Below, piece after piece: positions 11,174-22,748 of a stretch of DNA of 64,000 nt. Below the pieces are notes generated by a model. It did not search any database. It saw only the letters and a list, made by a program, of their open reading frames with translations, and was not told the DNA's origin. Made by a program: the position numbers and the translations under genes. This DNA is from Lantana camara (Eukaryota > Streptophyta > Magnoliopsida > Lamiales > Verbenaceae): NCBI GenBank assembly GCA_037501455.1, contig CM074865.1:6521001-6585000 (forward strand), written 5' to 3'. Positions within the stretch are counted from its first letter, which is position 1. Every line of letters starts with the position of its first letter.

Positions 11174-11926
11174 GAGGGAAACATGTGAATCAAGAGGCGG
11201 AGGGGTGAATTGATTTTTATACTTATTTTCACACTTATGTTTGATGTGGTTCAGTAGCTCAAACAACGAGCTAGCCAACTCATTGAATTGTACAAAGTGG
11301 CAATCTCTCAATCTTGTTCATTTTCAGTGATTCAAACTTGAACCAACAATGTAAATACTTCAATCAACACAACTCCAAGTTTGAGTAATAGATAGAACAA
11401 TCAAGCACAAGTCTTTAGACAAGATAAATGATGGATGGAAGAGGAGAGAAAAGATTTATAGTGGTGTGGCCCTAATGGCTGTGAAAACACGAGTCAAAAT
11501 GATTAATCCACTACCTAAGTTGTTCATATTTAGGGTTTTGAAAGGGTCACTTCAATACATATAGAAAGATACAAGACAAACATAATGGAGCTTGTCTGGT
11601 ACAACAGTTACAACGACTGCTATAAAACAGACCAATCTCCAGGATCCCAAGCTTCTTCGCAAACGATACCTACCCGAAAACACACAGCTCTATATGTTGT
11701 ACACACAAAATAACAGCAAAACAAAGGTCGAAAAGAATCAATTTTTGTGCTGAGAGTAGATCTTTTTGAATAACCTCCCAGAAGATGACAGTTGCTCCAT
11801 TTGAATTTCAAATGGGTTATTTTCCCAAGGAGTATGTGTTGTGAGAAGGTCAAGCTTTGCTAAAACCTTATAAGTGAACTCCTACAAAAGAAAACTCTAC
11901 AAGCATGCTTTTAAAGTAAAAATAAG
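11174..11926. other. Intergenic repeat-like stretch without recognisable gene
   Basis: No supported gene. The phrase near 11,185-11,215 (AAGAGGCGGAGGGGTGAATTG) looks like dispersed plant repeat sequence but I cannot classify it. Confidence 0.5.
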
Positions 11927-12451
11927 GGATAATTACGAACGCCCCCTGAGATATGGCGAAATTACAGATTACCCCCTGAGATTTGAGAAATTACGAACAC
12001 CCCCTTGACACGTTATCTCATCTGTTAAAATTAACAAAATATGTGATTTTACTATTTTATCCTTCATATTCTAAAACTCAGGGGGTATATGTAATAAAAT
12101 TCCAAAACTAAAGAGTTTATTAATGTAAGTATTGAAATTCTTGGGAGATTTGATGTAAGTACTTGAATTTTGTGTTTATCTAGCATTTTTCTTTCTTTTT
12201 TATTCTTTTTTGGTTTAGCAAAAAATGTTATTTAATGCTATTTTGACGTTTTAATATTGCACTAATTTCATTCCTAAAGTTTATGGTGAAAAAAACAATT
12301 AGGCATGCATATGTTTATATTGGAATATTATTCGTATTTAAAGTACATGTATTAGAAATCACGAACGTTTGAAATATTTTTTTTCATTGAAAATTTGTAT
12401 TATTTTAAACAAACAAAGTTTAAATGAACTTACAAATTTTCAAATTAAAAA

Positions 12452-12778
12452 ATCAGATAATTACCAACGCCCCCTTGAGGTTTGGCATTAATACAGAATA
12501 CTCCCTGAGGTTTCGGAAATTACGAACTCCCCCCTGAGAGAAAAATCCGTCCATTGATATCATCAATTTTAGACAGTGTGATTAACGGTCGGTGCTATTT
12601 GTAAGCAAGGGTATACAAATTTCGTCCATTGACGTCATCAATTTTAGACGGTGTGATTAACGGCCGGTGCTATTTGTAAGCAATGGTGTATTATTCAGGG
12701 GGGAGTTCGTAATTTTCGAAACCTCAGGGGGTATTTTGTAATAACGTCAAACCTCAGGAGGGCGTTCGTAACTATCCC
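12452..12778. mobile_element. Nested MITE inside the 11.9-13.1 kb element
   Basis: Inverted ends: left AGATAATTACCAACGCCC with CTCCCTGAGGTTTCGGAAAT; right GGCGTTCGTAACTATCCC with TTTTCGAAACCTCAGGGGG. It is about 327 bp long. Its core is a 75-bp direct duplication. Its ends are cousins of the outer element's ends, so like has inserted into like. Confidence 0.75.
12548..12697. repeat. 75-bp direct repeat in MITE core
   Basis: Two copies start with CGTCCATTGA at 12548 and 12623. They share ATCAATTTTAGAC, GTGTGATTAACGG and GGTGCTATTTGTAAGCAA with few substitutions. Confidence 0.85.
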
Positions 12779-12823
12779 TTAAAAAATACAAAATTAACTA
12801 ACATTACAAATATATCCTTACAA

Positions 12824-12912
12824 TTTCAATAGTATTATAAAATACCCCCCAAAGTTTCAATAGTATTACAAAATACCCCCCAAAGTTTCAATATTATTAC
12901 AATATACCCCCC
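12824..12912. repeat. 31-bp tandem repeat, three units
   Basis: Three units of the type TTTCAATAGTATTACAAAAT followed by ACCCCCCAAAG repeat with a 31-bp period inside the outer TIR element. Confidence 0.8.
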
Positions 12913-13072
12913 AATGACAGGATTGGAATTTTTAAAAATAATGTTGCTGACGCCATCAAAACTTAACACCATTAATAACGGTTGGGGGAATTTGTGAGAG
13001 AGAATGTAAACCTCAGGGGGGTGTTCATAATTTCTCAAATCTCAGGGGATAATCTGTAATTTCGATATGCTT

Positions 13073-13498
13073 ACTTCGACTACCACTTCTATTATTCTTA
13101 GCCATGAAAACAGCAGCTGAATTGTCACAATGTATCTTTATGGGCCTGGAAATTGAATCCACAATTCCAAGCTTAGAAATGAAACTCTTTAACCACGATC
13201 CTCGTGAGGTAGCCTCAAAACACGAAACGAGCTCAGCCTCCATATTGGAAGTAGCGATTAGGGTCTGTTTTGCACTCCTCCATGATACAGCTCCACAAGC
13301 AAGCATAAAAATATATCTTGATGTTGACTTGCGAGAGTCAATGCAGCCAGCAAAGTCTGAATCGGAGTACCCTATCACCTCCAAATTGTCTGATCGTTTA
13401 TATGTAAGCATGTAATCCTTAATCCCTTGAAGATACCTCAAGGCTTTCTTTGCAGCTTTCCAGTGGTCAATACCTAAATGACCACGTGATTTCTCCAC
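13073..13498 (-). pseudogene. Ty1/copia RNase H fragment
   Basis: The minus strand shows the end of a copia polyprotein: WKAAKKALRYLQGI, YSDSDFAGC, DSRKSTSRYIFML, WRSAKQTLIATSNMEAELV and IHCDNSAAVFMAKN, then HIEI before the frame enters the neighbouring TIR element. The typical KQ..V..S..EAEY residues are partly changed (here TSNMEAEL). No gag, integrase, RT or LTR remains in register. Confidence 0.88.
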
Positions 13499-14283
13499 TA
13501 ATTCAAGGCTTCAAGCAGCCCAGTTCTGTTAATATACAGATTAATTTATTATTTAAATTATGGTACGTAAATTTAGAAAACCCGATTAGTACGATATCTA
13601 TACTATCATATTAAGCGTTAGGGGTAGATAGAAATCGTTTTGGTTTATTGAACTCTTTTTTTTTTCCTCCTAACTTTTAAAATATTTTCTCTCTTGAACT
13701 CTTTTCTTTTCTTTCCCTACTTTTAAAATATTTCTTTTCTTTTAATTTATTTACATATTATCTGTTAACCTCAATTTTCTCTCAATCTGTTCTTTCAATC
13801 TCTTAACTCCAATTTTCTCTTGCATGAGTTGTATCAATTAATCTTTTTCATATTCTTTTATTTTTTTCCTTCATATATTTAATTTTTTATTATTATTTTG
13901 ACTAATATGATTCTTATTTTTATCTATATTATTATATTAAGCATCGGACATATTTAATAATTATTTAATTATTATTAATATAAAAAGTTTAATTTTCATA
14001 TATTTTAATAGTATTTTTTTTTTATGCACATGCATCTAGTGTACGTGATCATTATTTAAGATAAACCAAGACAAAGATACAATACCAAAATGTAAATCTC
14101 GTGAATGTTTTAATAATATTCTGTTTCTGAAAGTAGGCAAACTAGAATCTCCAGTCATTCAATCACCAGATCTGCTTTAATTTGACAATGCGCCTCTGAT
14201 CATGAAACATGCGTAAGTTCTAGTATGATACCTTTTCTTTTCTTTAGTTTTTTACTTTCACAAGCAATATATATTTAGTACTT
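13499..14283. other. AT-rich intergenic stretch
   Basis: No gene is seen. A phrase of the type TATCTATACTATCATATTAAGC at 13,594 recurs in diverged form at 13,921, followed by AT-rich sequence. It may derive from an old Helitron or other repeat, but no ends can be defined. Confidence 0.5.
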
Positions 14284-16424
14284 GCAAACACGGAGTGGGT
14301 CCAGCGGTTCCCGGATAGTGTCACCAGGGTCCTGCCTAGAACTCATTCCGACCATAGTCCGATTCTGACGGACACCAAAGGGATGCTGAGAACACCGAAT
14401 GTGAAACCATTTCATTTTGAGGCGGCATGGATCGGACACCTAGATTGCGGTGACGTAATCAAATCCGTTTGGGAGAATAACCGAAACTTACTTGATGCGC
14501 TTGGGGTCTTACCAGAGGTTATGAGAGATTGGAACAAGTGTGTTTTTGGCAATGTTTTCCGTAAGAAACGCATCCTCAAAGCGAGATTGGGTGGCATACA
14601 GAAAATACCAGTGGATAGGCTTCATGAGGAGCTCAAAACTCTCGAAACTAAGCTCATAGGTGAATACAATGAGGTACTGAAACAAGAGGAAATACTTTGG
14701 TTTCAAAAATCAAGGGTGAACTGGCTTAATTTTGGGGACCGCAATACCAAATTCTTCCATATCTCTACTCTCAACAGGAGGCGGCGGAATAAAATCGATA
14801 CACTCCTCATCAATAACTGCTGGGTTTCGGATACGCAGGCCCTAAAGAATCATGTCCACGAGTTTTTTAACAACCTCTTCACTCCACCGAATTGCAACAC
14901 TACTGCGGGTGGACTTTCTCTCAGTGTCTTCCAGAGAAAACTGCAAGGGAGAGATAAAGCAGTTGTAATTCGGTCAATAACTAAAGATGAGCTGCGAATG
15001 GTGGTTAATTCTATGAGCCCCTATAAAGCGCCGGGTCCAGACGGCTGCCAAGCGGGTTTTTATCAAAGCTTTTGGGAGTCGGTGGGAGATTCTTTGTTTG
15101 ATTGTGTGAATAACTATTTCTCGAGCCAACTGATACCAGCGGACATGGGGGCAGCGTTCATAAGTTTAATCCTAAGAAAGAAAACCCCAAAAACGCGAGT
15201 GACTTCCGACCGATAACTTTGCTTAATGTCTCCCTGAAAGCTCTAACCATGCTTCTAGTGCTGAGAATAAATCCGTTTATTGCGAAGATTGTAGGGCCAT
15301 TCCAAAGCTCCTTCATTCCGGGCAGGACTACACAAGACAACATCCTCACTGTCAGAGAGCTGGTTCACTCAATGCACAACTCCAAAAGCAAAGCAGGTTA
15401 CATGTTCTTGAAACTTGATCTCCAAAAAGCTTATGACATGGTGAATTGGCAGTTTCTTAAGGAAACGCTACAGTACTTCGAATTCTCTGATTGTGTGATA
15501 ACTCTTATCATAAATGTTGTTGGAAGCATGAGACCCCGGATTCTTTGGAATGGTGATCCAACCGACCCTATCATACCCACGGGCGGTCTTCGCCAAGGTG
15601 ACCCGCTTTCCCCGTATTTAGTCGTGTTGTGTATGGAAAGGCTAAGCTATCTGATTGAAGAGGCGGTCGAAAATAACACTTGGAATCCTGTTTCGGCCAA
15701 CAGAGGAGGCCCCAAATTCAGCCATCTGCTATTCTCAGACGACTTAATTCTCTTGGCGAAAGCGTCTGTCAATAATGCCAGACGGATTAAGAAAATTCTT
15801 ACTCGTTTCTGTGATGCTTCTGGGCTCCGGGTCAGTAATGAAAAGTCCAAGGTTTGGTTCTCTCCTTGTACCAACCGAACGAACCGTACTAACATTATCG
15901 CTACTCTTGGCAGGGGAAACGGAGAATATTGGGAAATATTTAGGGGTGAATCTGGGAAGTAGTGGACATATGAATGAAGAGTATGCGGAGGTTCTGGAGA
16001 GAGTCCAGAAGAGGCTCTCGGCCTGGAAAGCTCAAAATCTGAATATGGTAGGGCGACTCACTCTCATCCAATCTGTTAATTTGGCCATACCTGTTTATAA
16101 AATGCATACGAATTGGTTTCCTTCGGGTGTTTGCAATAAACTGAACCAAATTAATCGTAAATTCCTATGGTCGACGGACATCACGAAAAGGAAGACGCAC
16201 CTTGTAGGGTGGAGCAAAGTGATACGTAAGAAAGAAGAAGGGGGGCTCGGTATACGAGAGACACGGAAATGCAACATTACGATGATAGCTAAGGTTGGTT
16301 GGAGAATCCTCAGGAACGAAGGTGGTAGGTGGGAACAGCTTTTCCGTTCTAAATACTTGCAAAGTGAAGATATTTTGAACCACACCCCAAAATCGGGTGC
16401 TTCACGCCTTTGGAAAGGGGTGAT
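14284..16424 (+). pseudogene. LINE ORF2: endonuclease end and reverse transcriptase
   Basis: The RT domain includes YKAPGPDGCQAGFYQ, FIPGRTTQDNIL, LKLDLQKAYDMVNW, GLRQGDPLSPYL and the catalytic FSDDLILLAKAS, followed by KYLGVNLG and GRLTLIQSVNLAIPVY. It then reaches the region leading to the C-terminal domain, ending at SRLWKG. Frames change near 15,170 (in the stretch coding LI..KKxNPKN) and near 15,880. The last codons before 16,425 resume at 18,353 once the inserted LTR and one copy of its target duplication are discounted. Confidence 0.9.
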
Positions 16425-18352
16425 TGTTAGGAATAGTGCCCTAGAAAACCGATTGTATATCCGTTTTGTGCTTTTCCTTATTGTAATCGCAGACAATCTT
16501 TGAATAAAATAACGAATTGAGACAACACTTCTTTATATGCTTTTGTTTGGTATGTGTTTACTTTAGATGTATATGTATGAGAACTCCCCTAATCCTGATG
16601 ACTTTAGGCCTCTACCATTTAGGTGAAATGGTTCATGAAACGAGCCCTATATCACATAAGTCATGATTAGTAAAATATTCCAAGCCGATGAGTCCTACAG
16701 ACAGTGGGAGTGTCAACCTGACTCCTCTAAGGCTTGTTTGTGGGATCACACCCTTAAGAAGGACCACCTTGTTTCATGGAGGTGCAAAGTGTATAGTTGA
16801 TACGTGCGTGATACATGAGGGTGTTTACTTCCATAAGTAAGTTCACTGAGGTGCCCCGTGTGAGAAGATTCCTAAATGGGAAAGGAAGTTTCTATTTCAG
16901 GAAATGGAAACTTCCAGATTAGGAAATATCTCACTAGTCATTGATGTGATTAATTGATCCTTAGACTTGAGGTTCCATGTCACTTTATGAGTTAACTCTG
17001 TAGTCTTAGGTATAAGCTTTAAATGGTATCGCCTTAGACAACTGATTCAAGGCTTATGCTGGGGCTGCACAAGTGACTCATGAAAGTGAATGAGAATCAA
17101 GAAAGGACCTACACTTGCATTTGCAAGGTGATCTCTTATTGTGTAAGTCATTCATATGCCATATGGAGTCCTTGGCCAAGGCAGTAGATCAAGACACCAA
17201 GAAAAGGGTTTCTTGGATTGAGATCAAATGGATATGAAATGCACTTAGCTTTAAGACCAGATTATTCGGGTTCTGATTATTCCCTTGCCCTAAATCTTGG
17301 TTGAGAGATAGTAAGTAGGAGGATTGTATCTCACATGAATCAATGACTTAAAGATTCTGTCGAATCGAGACATTCCAATTCAGCTAGGGGTTAAGCACCT
17401 GTTGCTAGACTATTGTCGTTTGATCTGTGGACTGATTAATTAATTAGTGAATTAATTAATTAGGGTCACTGCTAATTGAATTGAGAACCTAGAGGGTCAC
17501 ACACAACAACTTGGTTACATGAGTTAGGGCTTTAAAATGATCAAACGAGTTGATCATACCAAGAGGGTTCCACACGTGTGGGTCACGTGACTGGACACGT
17601 GTTCTTATGGACACGTGTTCCACACGTGTATATTTGTTTATGTATTAAATAATTATTGTGTTAATTATTTAATAGACTTTGGTTTAATTTTGAATTAAAA
17701 TGAAAGTCTTATTTTGGAGAAATTAATCTATTTAATTAATTATGAATTAATTAATTAGATAAATAAGTTATTTATTTATTAATAAATAAAGTATAATATT
17801 ATCCAAAAGGAGTTTGGATATTTTAGCTCTCAAAAAAGTTGATTTGAATTAGAATTCAAAGTCAAAGTTCAAAATTACTTGATAATCAAGTAATAGGAGA
17901 GAGGGACCAAAATCCTTAGTCCATAACGATTAGGGTTTCGGCCACCCCTCCCCAATTATATATAGGGAGCTCGAGCTCCCCTTAAGAGAGATTGATCGAT
18001 TTTCTTTTGGTTCATTTGTTGAACACCATCCTTTCTTCAAGATAAAATAAACCCTAGGTTAAGTCTAAACACTAATTAGAGAACTAGCATCCTTACTAGT
18101 TAGATTGTAGTCAAGTTGGTGGACTATCTCTAGAGAGCCTCAAGTTAGAAGTTTTGAAGATTCAAGCTTTACCAAGGAGAGGGGATCAAGCCGCGAGAAG
18201 AGCATTCTTGGGTGGCTTGAAAAGCTTCAAGAAAGATTATTGAAAAGTAAGTTTCTAATCTCTACGAATTTGGATTCACGATTGCGAGTCTAAGATCCTT
18301 TTATTGGAAAATTTTTAAATTTCCGCTACTTTCTGATTCCTGTTTTCCAACA
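16425..18352 (+). mobile_element. Solo LTR (or LTR-only element), 1,928 bp, with perfect 5-bp target duplication
   Basis: The insertion starts TGTTAGGAATAG and ends TTTTCCAACA. It is flanked by GTGAT on both sides (16420-16424 and 18353-18357), a perfect 5-bp target duplication as made by LTR-retrotransposon integrases. The interior has no retroelement coding domain, and a TATA motif (TTATATATAGGGA) near 17,956-17,968 fits an LTR promoter. Long LTRs of about 1.9 kb occur in several copia and gypsy lineages; I cannot assign which. The insertion is younger than the LINE it interrupts. Confidence 0.85.
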
Positions 18353-19675
18353 GTGATAAGAAGCCTGAAAGAAGTGCAAAATAACATCACGTGGAGAATC
18401 GGTAATGGTGAGAGTGTGCACTTCTGGGAGGACCATTGGTTGGCGGGAGGAAAGCTTAAAGACTTGGTCCCTGGTTCGATACGAGTAGAAGATTTCCTTC
18501 TCACTGTCAACGAAGTCTATAGCTCTGCAAAGGGTTCGGATTTTCGTAAAATCAGAACGGGGATTCCTGAAGCTGTGAAAGTGAAGATAAGGGCCACTCC
18601 AATGTCGCGGTTCCTAGACACAGATCATACTCGAGTCTGGAGCAGAGAATCGTCCGGACAGTTCAGTTGTAAATCGGCCTATGAATCTCTGGTTCCAACC
18701 ACAGGGCAAAGGGACCAGTCATGGCAGTTATTATGCAAGAGTAAAATTCCGAACAAAATTAAGTGTTTTTTATGGCAATTAAATCATGGGTCAGTTATGT
18801 GCAATGGGCTCAAAAAAGCTAGGAACCTAGGTGGAGATGGGAAGTGCTCACGCTGCCACGGGGCGGAGGAAAGCATTATACACATGCTCTGCAACTACCC
18901 AGACTCGAAAAAATTTTGCAGATGGGTGATTGCTGAAGAGGATTGGACAGCCTTTGAAAGTCAGACCGACAACGGCTGGGTGGGGACTACCTGGAAGATG
19001 AAAATTCGAAACAAACTGCTGTCGGATTGCAGTTGGAGCTTTGTTTTCGTGGCAAGTCTCTGGACCCTCTGGAAACACCGTAACAGTTGGGAATATCGCT
19101 GGAGAAGGGATCCCATGGCGGTGGCTCTTAGTAATCTAAAAAACACTTGTACTGGATCTTCGTAGTCTGAACAAGCTGAAAGTTAACAAGAAAGTACGAA
19201 GCTCAACGGTTAGTTGGGGTCCTCCGGAAGGGGGATGGGTGAAGTTAAACACGGATGGTAGCTTCTATGAACATACAGGAACAGCTTCTGCGGGGGAGTG
19301 GTAAGAAATGATAAAGGGGAATGGCTGATAGGCTTTGCTATGAAGCTGGGCGAGGTCCCAATTGACACAGCGGAACTCTTGGGGCTTCGGGAAGGTTTAA
19401 TTATGGCTTGGGATAGGAGATATGGGAGGATTGAAGTGGAATACGATTCGAAGGATGTTATCACGATGATATATGGGGCTGACACGAGTGTTCATCCTCT
19501 CGGACACATAATCGAGGAATGTAGGCATCTTATTCGGAAGCCGTGGGAGTGCAAGGTTACGCACATAGCCAGGGAGAAGAATGGGCTGGTTGATTCTCTT
19601 GCTAGAAGAGGCCAAAGGATGCGAGAAGAGAAGAAAATCTGGGAGAGCATGCCGGAAGGTACTCCGGACTGAGTT
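18353..19675 (+). pseudogene. LINE ORF2: C-terminal zinc-binding domain and RNase H
   Basis: After the solo LTR the LINE frame continues with NNITWRIGNGESVHFWEDHW, then SKIPNKIKCFLWQL, the Cys/His cluster CSRCHGAEESIIHMLC, and a Trp-rich tail. After a frame change near 19,165 an RNase H of the plant LINE type follows: VKLNTDGSF, GVVRNDKGEWL, TAELLGLREGL, EVEYDSKDVI and NGLVDSLARRG, with the stop at about 19,672. Aspartates and glutamate at the expected RNase H positions remain. Confidence 0.88.
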
Positions 19676-19728
19676 TTGGTGGTGTTGGCAACTTTAGTCC
19701 TGCTCGGTTGCTACCAAAAAAAAAAAAT

Positions 19729-20420
19729 TGTTATACAAACTCATGAAATATTTGACGAAGTTATTAAGTTTTCGAAACAATCCCATGGGAACAGGGGACT
19801 GGCTCTTCTCCGATCCTCAGGTTCACTGCATGCACCACTGCTGATGCTTTCCTGTTGTTGGCGTAAGATGCCTCCATGGAACACTTCCATATCAGGGCGG
19901 AGACGAGTTCAACATGACACGGAGCCCGTCATTGCTGAGGAACCGAAGGCATAGTGTCTCATTACGGATTTCTTTGTTTTCAGAAACGCTATCAGGGAAC
20001 ATGGTTGCACCGGGATTTCTTCATTGTACGGGGAAAGAGACTGAGAAATGTAATTCTTGCAGATGGGTTCTTTACAGGCGCGATTAACTGCAGCCGACAA
20101 CTTCAAAAAATGCTTGTTGTCGTCGTTAGCAGCTGGAAAAATCGCTAGCAATATCGCCAATAAGATTCTCATCACAATTATCAGATTCTCCTCATCCTCT
20201 GATCAAGGCCTCCATATTAGCTAGAGAACATTACTTCTCAAAAACTGAAATCAAAACATTAGAAATAGTTTAATTGATTACACAAGAACTAGAAAGTTGC
20301 AAACATTAGGACCAAAATCCGAAAAAAAGAAAAAAAAAATTTGTTCTGAAGTAATAACATAGAATAAAAGATTAACCACAACTGAAAAAGAAAACTAATA
20401 ATCTAATACATTTACGTTCG
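19729..20420. other. Intergenic, no supported gene
   Basis: Short ORFs on both strands look fortuitous and show no recognisable domain. The sequence lies between the LINE poly(A) and the 3' flank of the first sulfotransferase copy. Confidence 0.5.
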
Positions 20421-21385
20421 TCATCCAATAAGTTTGCTATAATTGGGAAATCCCTCTAGCTTGCTCTCCAAGAGCTTTTCCAGGCGCTCAGCCATGGCAG
20501 GAGTTAGATGATTCTTCCAGTCTCCAACTTCTCCCTTCCTGAAAAATGAACTGAACTTCGAAATTCGTATTCGATTACTCTCATTCTTGTTCACCTCCAA
20601 ATTCCTGAGATTCTCCAAGCTATAAAGCATCGATATCTTCTCCACAACGCCCTGATTCTCTTCCTTCAGTGAAAATGGAAACCCTATAAACTCAGCTATT
20701 TGCCTCACATGAAACGAGGCATTCTCTTTCAAATCCTCGTATTTCAAAAACAACACCTTTCCAGAATTCTTCAAATGGGCATCCCAATATTCCAACATCT
20801 GGTCCCATAGAGGCCCGAAGGACTGAATTCCCCGGCAGTTCAAATCGAAAGCCTCCTCTAAGGGTAACTGGTCCGCACGTCTCCAAAGCTGTTGTTGAGA
20901 GAGAATTGGCGGTACGAAACGAACTGATCCAAGAGATTTCTACAAAGGTAGATAATCTTGCATTCAGATTCACGAATGGAAGCGGGGAGGACACTGAAAG
21001 ACATGTGGGTCGAGAGGATTCTTGGACTCGGGATATGTTGGAGATTAGGGTTCTTTTCATGTCGATAAACAACAAAATTCAGACACGGAACAAGTACTTG
21101 GGGATTTGAAGTGAGTAAAGGGCTTTCATTGATGGGGTGATTTCTGCGTGTGACGATGGCGAAAACCAGGGCTTTGATCCAGGTGGTTCCTGATTTGGGC
21201 ATGGTGGACAGAATTATATCACTGTTTTCTGCTCTGAAGTTTTTCTGGCACGAGATTGTTGCCTGGATAACGAATTCTGGAATCCAAAAGCCATGGTATT
21301 TCACCAGCTGCTGACCGTTCCAGTTCCTCTGACATTCAAGATTTGGGAGAAATTCATCCTGGTTTTTCTCCATGTTTTTCTCCAT
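20421..21385 (-). pseudogene. Cytosolic sulfotransferase, copy 1, frameshifted
   Basis: An intronless plant SOT frame of about 320 codons on the minus strand, starting at the ATG at 21385. Visible are the PAPS-binding PKSGTTWIKAL motif, CKIIYLCRNLLDQFVS, LFLKYEDLKENA and the C-terminal RKGEVGDWKNHL motif that holds the 3'-phosphate of PAPS. The family moves sulfate from PAPS to flavonoids, hormones or similar small molecules; the substrate cannot be told. Near 20,878 one base appears missing relative to copy 2 (in the codons for FGD then the ADQLP segment), so the frame ends early at residue ~177 and the C-terminal half is in another frame. The start carries a small duplication (MEKN repeated). 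Otherwise it is well preserved, so the break is recent or a sequence error. Confidence 0.85.
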
Positions 21386-22290
21386 TGGCAAAGATCAAAT
21401 TAGCTTCTAAAAATCGTCAGCTCACTCTCGTCAATCCTCATTGTCTTGATGAAGAACCCACATCAATGGAAGAAGAATATCTTCTCAAATCTCATCCAAT
21501 TTTAATCATGAAGCTACTTTTCTGCGATTTTGGGCAAGAATTTAAATTTTAATTTAAATTGAAGTAAATGTAGGCAATATGAACACCACATATATTTTTA
21601 CGGACACCTTATCTAGCAATATATGAAAATTTATCGCATATAAACGTTCAATCTATTATTACCGACACCTATTTCTTCCGTTGTCATTTTCGTTTTAGTA
21701 CAATGTTGTTTGAGAGTTGAGACTTATATTCGATTTTTTGGATGGATGTAACGATCATATGTGTTTGTGAAAATCTCAATTAGATTTTAAATGTGAGCTA
21801 GTCTCTTACTACTAGAAAATATTTCTTTTGGCAAAGGATTAATACAGAGTTAGGAAAATTCGGTACAAAAATAGATTTTTTAACGGTTCATGATTCTGAA
21901 GGATAAACGAATTAACACTTTAATATTGTAAAGAAATTTGGGATGGAATCAGGTTGACACGGGGTAATCCCTTCCCTACTTATGTGAAATTTGCTAAAGG
22001 TTTCAAACGATTTGTGAGGCTATTTCAAAGTGTGTCATCAAACGTCACAATCGCCCAAGCCTGACCCTGCACGAGCGCACCGCATCGGCCAAGCGTGGCC
22101 CCACACGAGCGCACGAGTGCGGCAGTGCAACGCACCACAGCGCACCACATATGACCATCAGTGCACTCTTGAGTTTCACAATTTAGTAACATACTTAGCA
22201 CCTTAGATTATAAAGCTGTCGTGCTTTGTTTTTAAGTCAACGTGGATAAATACAAGTCAATTTTTAAATAGGCTTTCACATTTCTTTATG
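21386..22290. other. Intergenic, with a short GC-rich imperfect repeat
   Basis: The 5' flank of SOT copy 1. Around 22,060-22,150 there is a GC-rich patch with repeated CACACGAGCGCAC and GCGCACCACA phrases. No gene is recognised. Confidence 0.5.
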
Positions 22291-22329
22291 CACTTTGATA
22301 TTCCCCGTAATTCTCTTTCAATTAATCGG

Positions 22330-22500
22330 TGATCTCAATCCAAAGACATATATCCAACGGCTTCCGCTTCACACAACCGATCAGACCGCAGACATACTCA
22401 CCAAGCGGCTAGCAACGACTCCGTTCAACATACATCGTGCCAATCTGGGAATTAAAAATATTCATTCTCCAACTTGCATGGGATATGACCATCATAATTA
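22330..22500 (+). pseudogene. Ty1/copia polyprotein C-terminus remnant
   Basis: A short frame reads LHTTDQTADILTKRL followed by FNIHRANLGI and a stop, matching the end of copia RNase H regions where 'QxADIxTK' precedes the last helix. The following AT-rich 200 bp, including a segment ending ATTCTCAATTCATCTTCTACA, may be LTR residue. No other copia domain is nearby. Confidence 0.75.
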
Positions 22501-22748
22501 GATGGATCTTATATATATTTAAATATTTTACTATTTATAGAAAGCTAGCAATTAGCTATAAATTAGTATTGTTTAAAATCAGTTGAAGATTTATGTACAG
22601 TTAGTTCCTATTTATATAGGATTTTTCTGTTAATGAGAATCAATCAAGTTTGTATTCTCAATTCATCTTCTACATTAGAATAGTAGAATTTATCATGGAT
22701 CATGATCTTTTTCTGCCATTATATTATGCAAGTGATGAAAGCATTAAC

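Larger units (their letters stand above)
11927..13072. mobile_element. TIR element (MITE-like) carrying a nested MITE
   Basis: The left end GGGATAATTACGAACGCCCC continues with AAATTACAGATTACCCCC and TGAGATTTGAGAAATTACGA. The right side (about 13,013-13,072) carries the inverted equivalent (TTCTCAAATCTCAGGGGATAAT), but its outermost ~25 bp do not match, suggesting truncation. These C/G-run 'CCCCCTGAG' ends are typical of abundant plant MITEs. The right edge abuts a copia fragment. Confidence 0.7.
14284..19728 (+). mobile_element. LINE (L1-type), 5'-truncated, interrupted by a solo LTR
   Basis: A non-LTR retrotransposon remnant. It starts in the C-terminal end of the endonuclease (TRVLPRTHSDHSPIL, translated from about 14,300), passes through RT (14.4-16.4 kb), a C-terminal zinc-binding reverse-transcriptase-associated domain (18.35-19.1 kb) and RNase H (about 19.2-19.67 kb), and ends in a poly(A) run at about 19,716-19,727. 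The 16425-18352 segment is a later insertion. Several frame changes (about 15,170, 15,880 and 19,160-19,300) make it dead. A target-site duplication around the LINE itself is not clear. Confidence 0.9.

Noticed and set aside
13590..13960. Possible Helitron 5' end (TCTATACTA-like phrases)
   Set aside because: No matching CTRR terminus or hairpin could be placed; evidence too weak.
19676..20175. Short ORFs on both strands after the LINE
   Set aside because: No domain and no family resemblance; likely chance frames.
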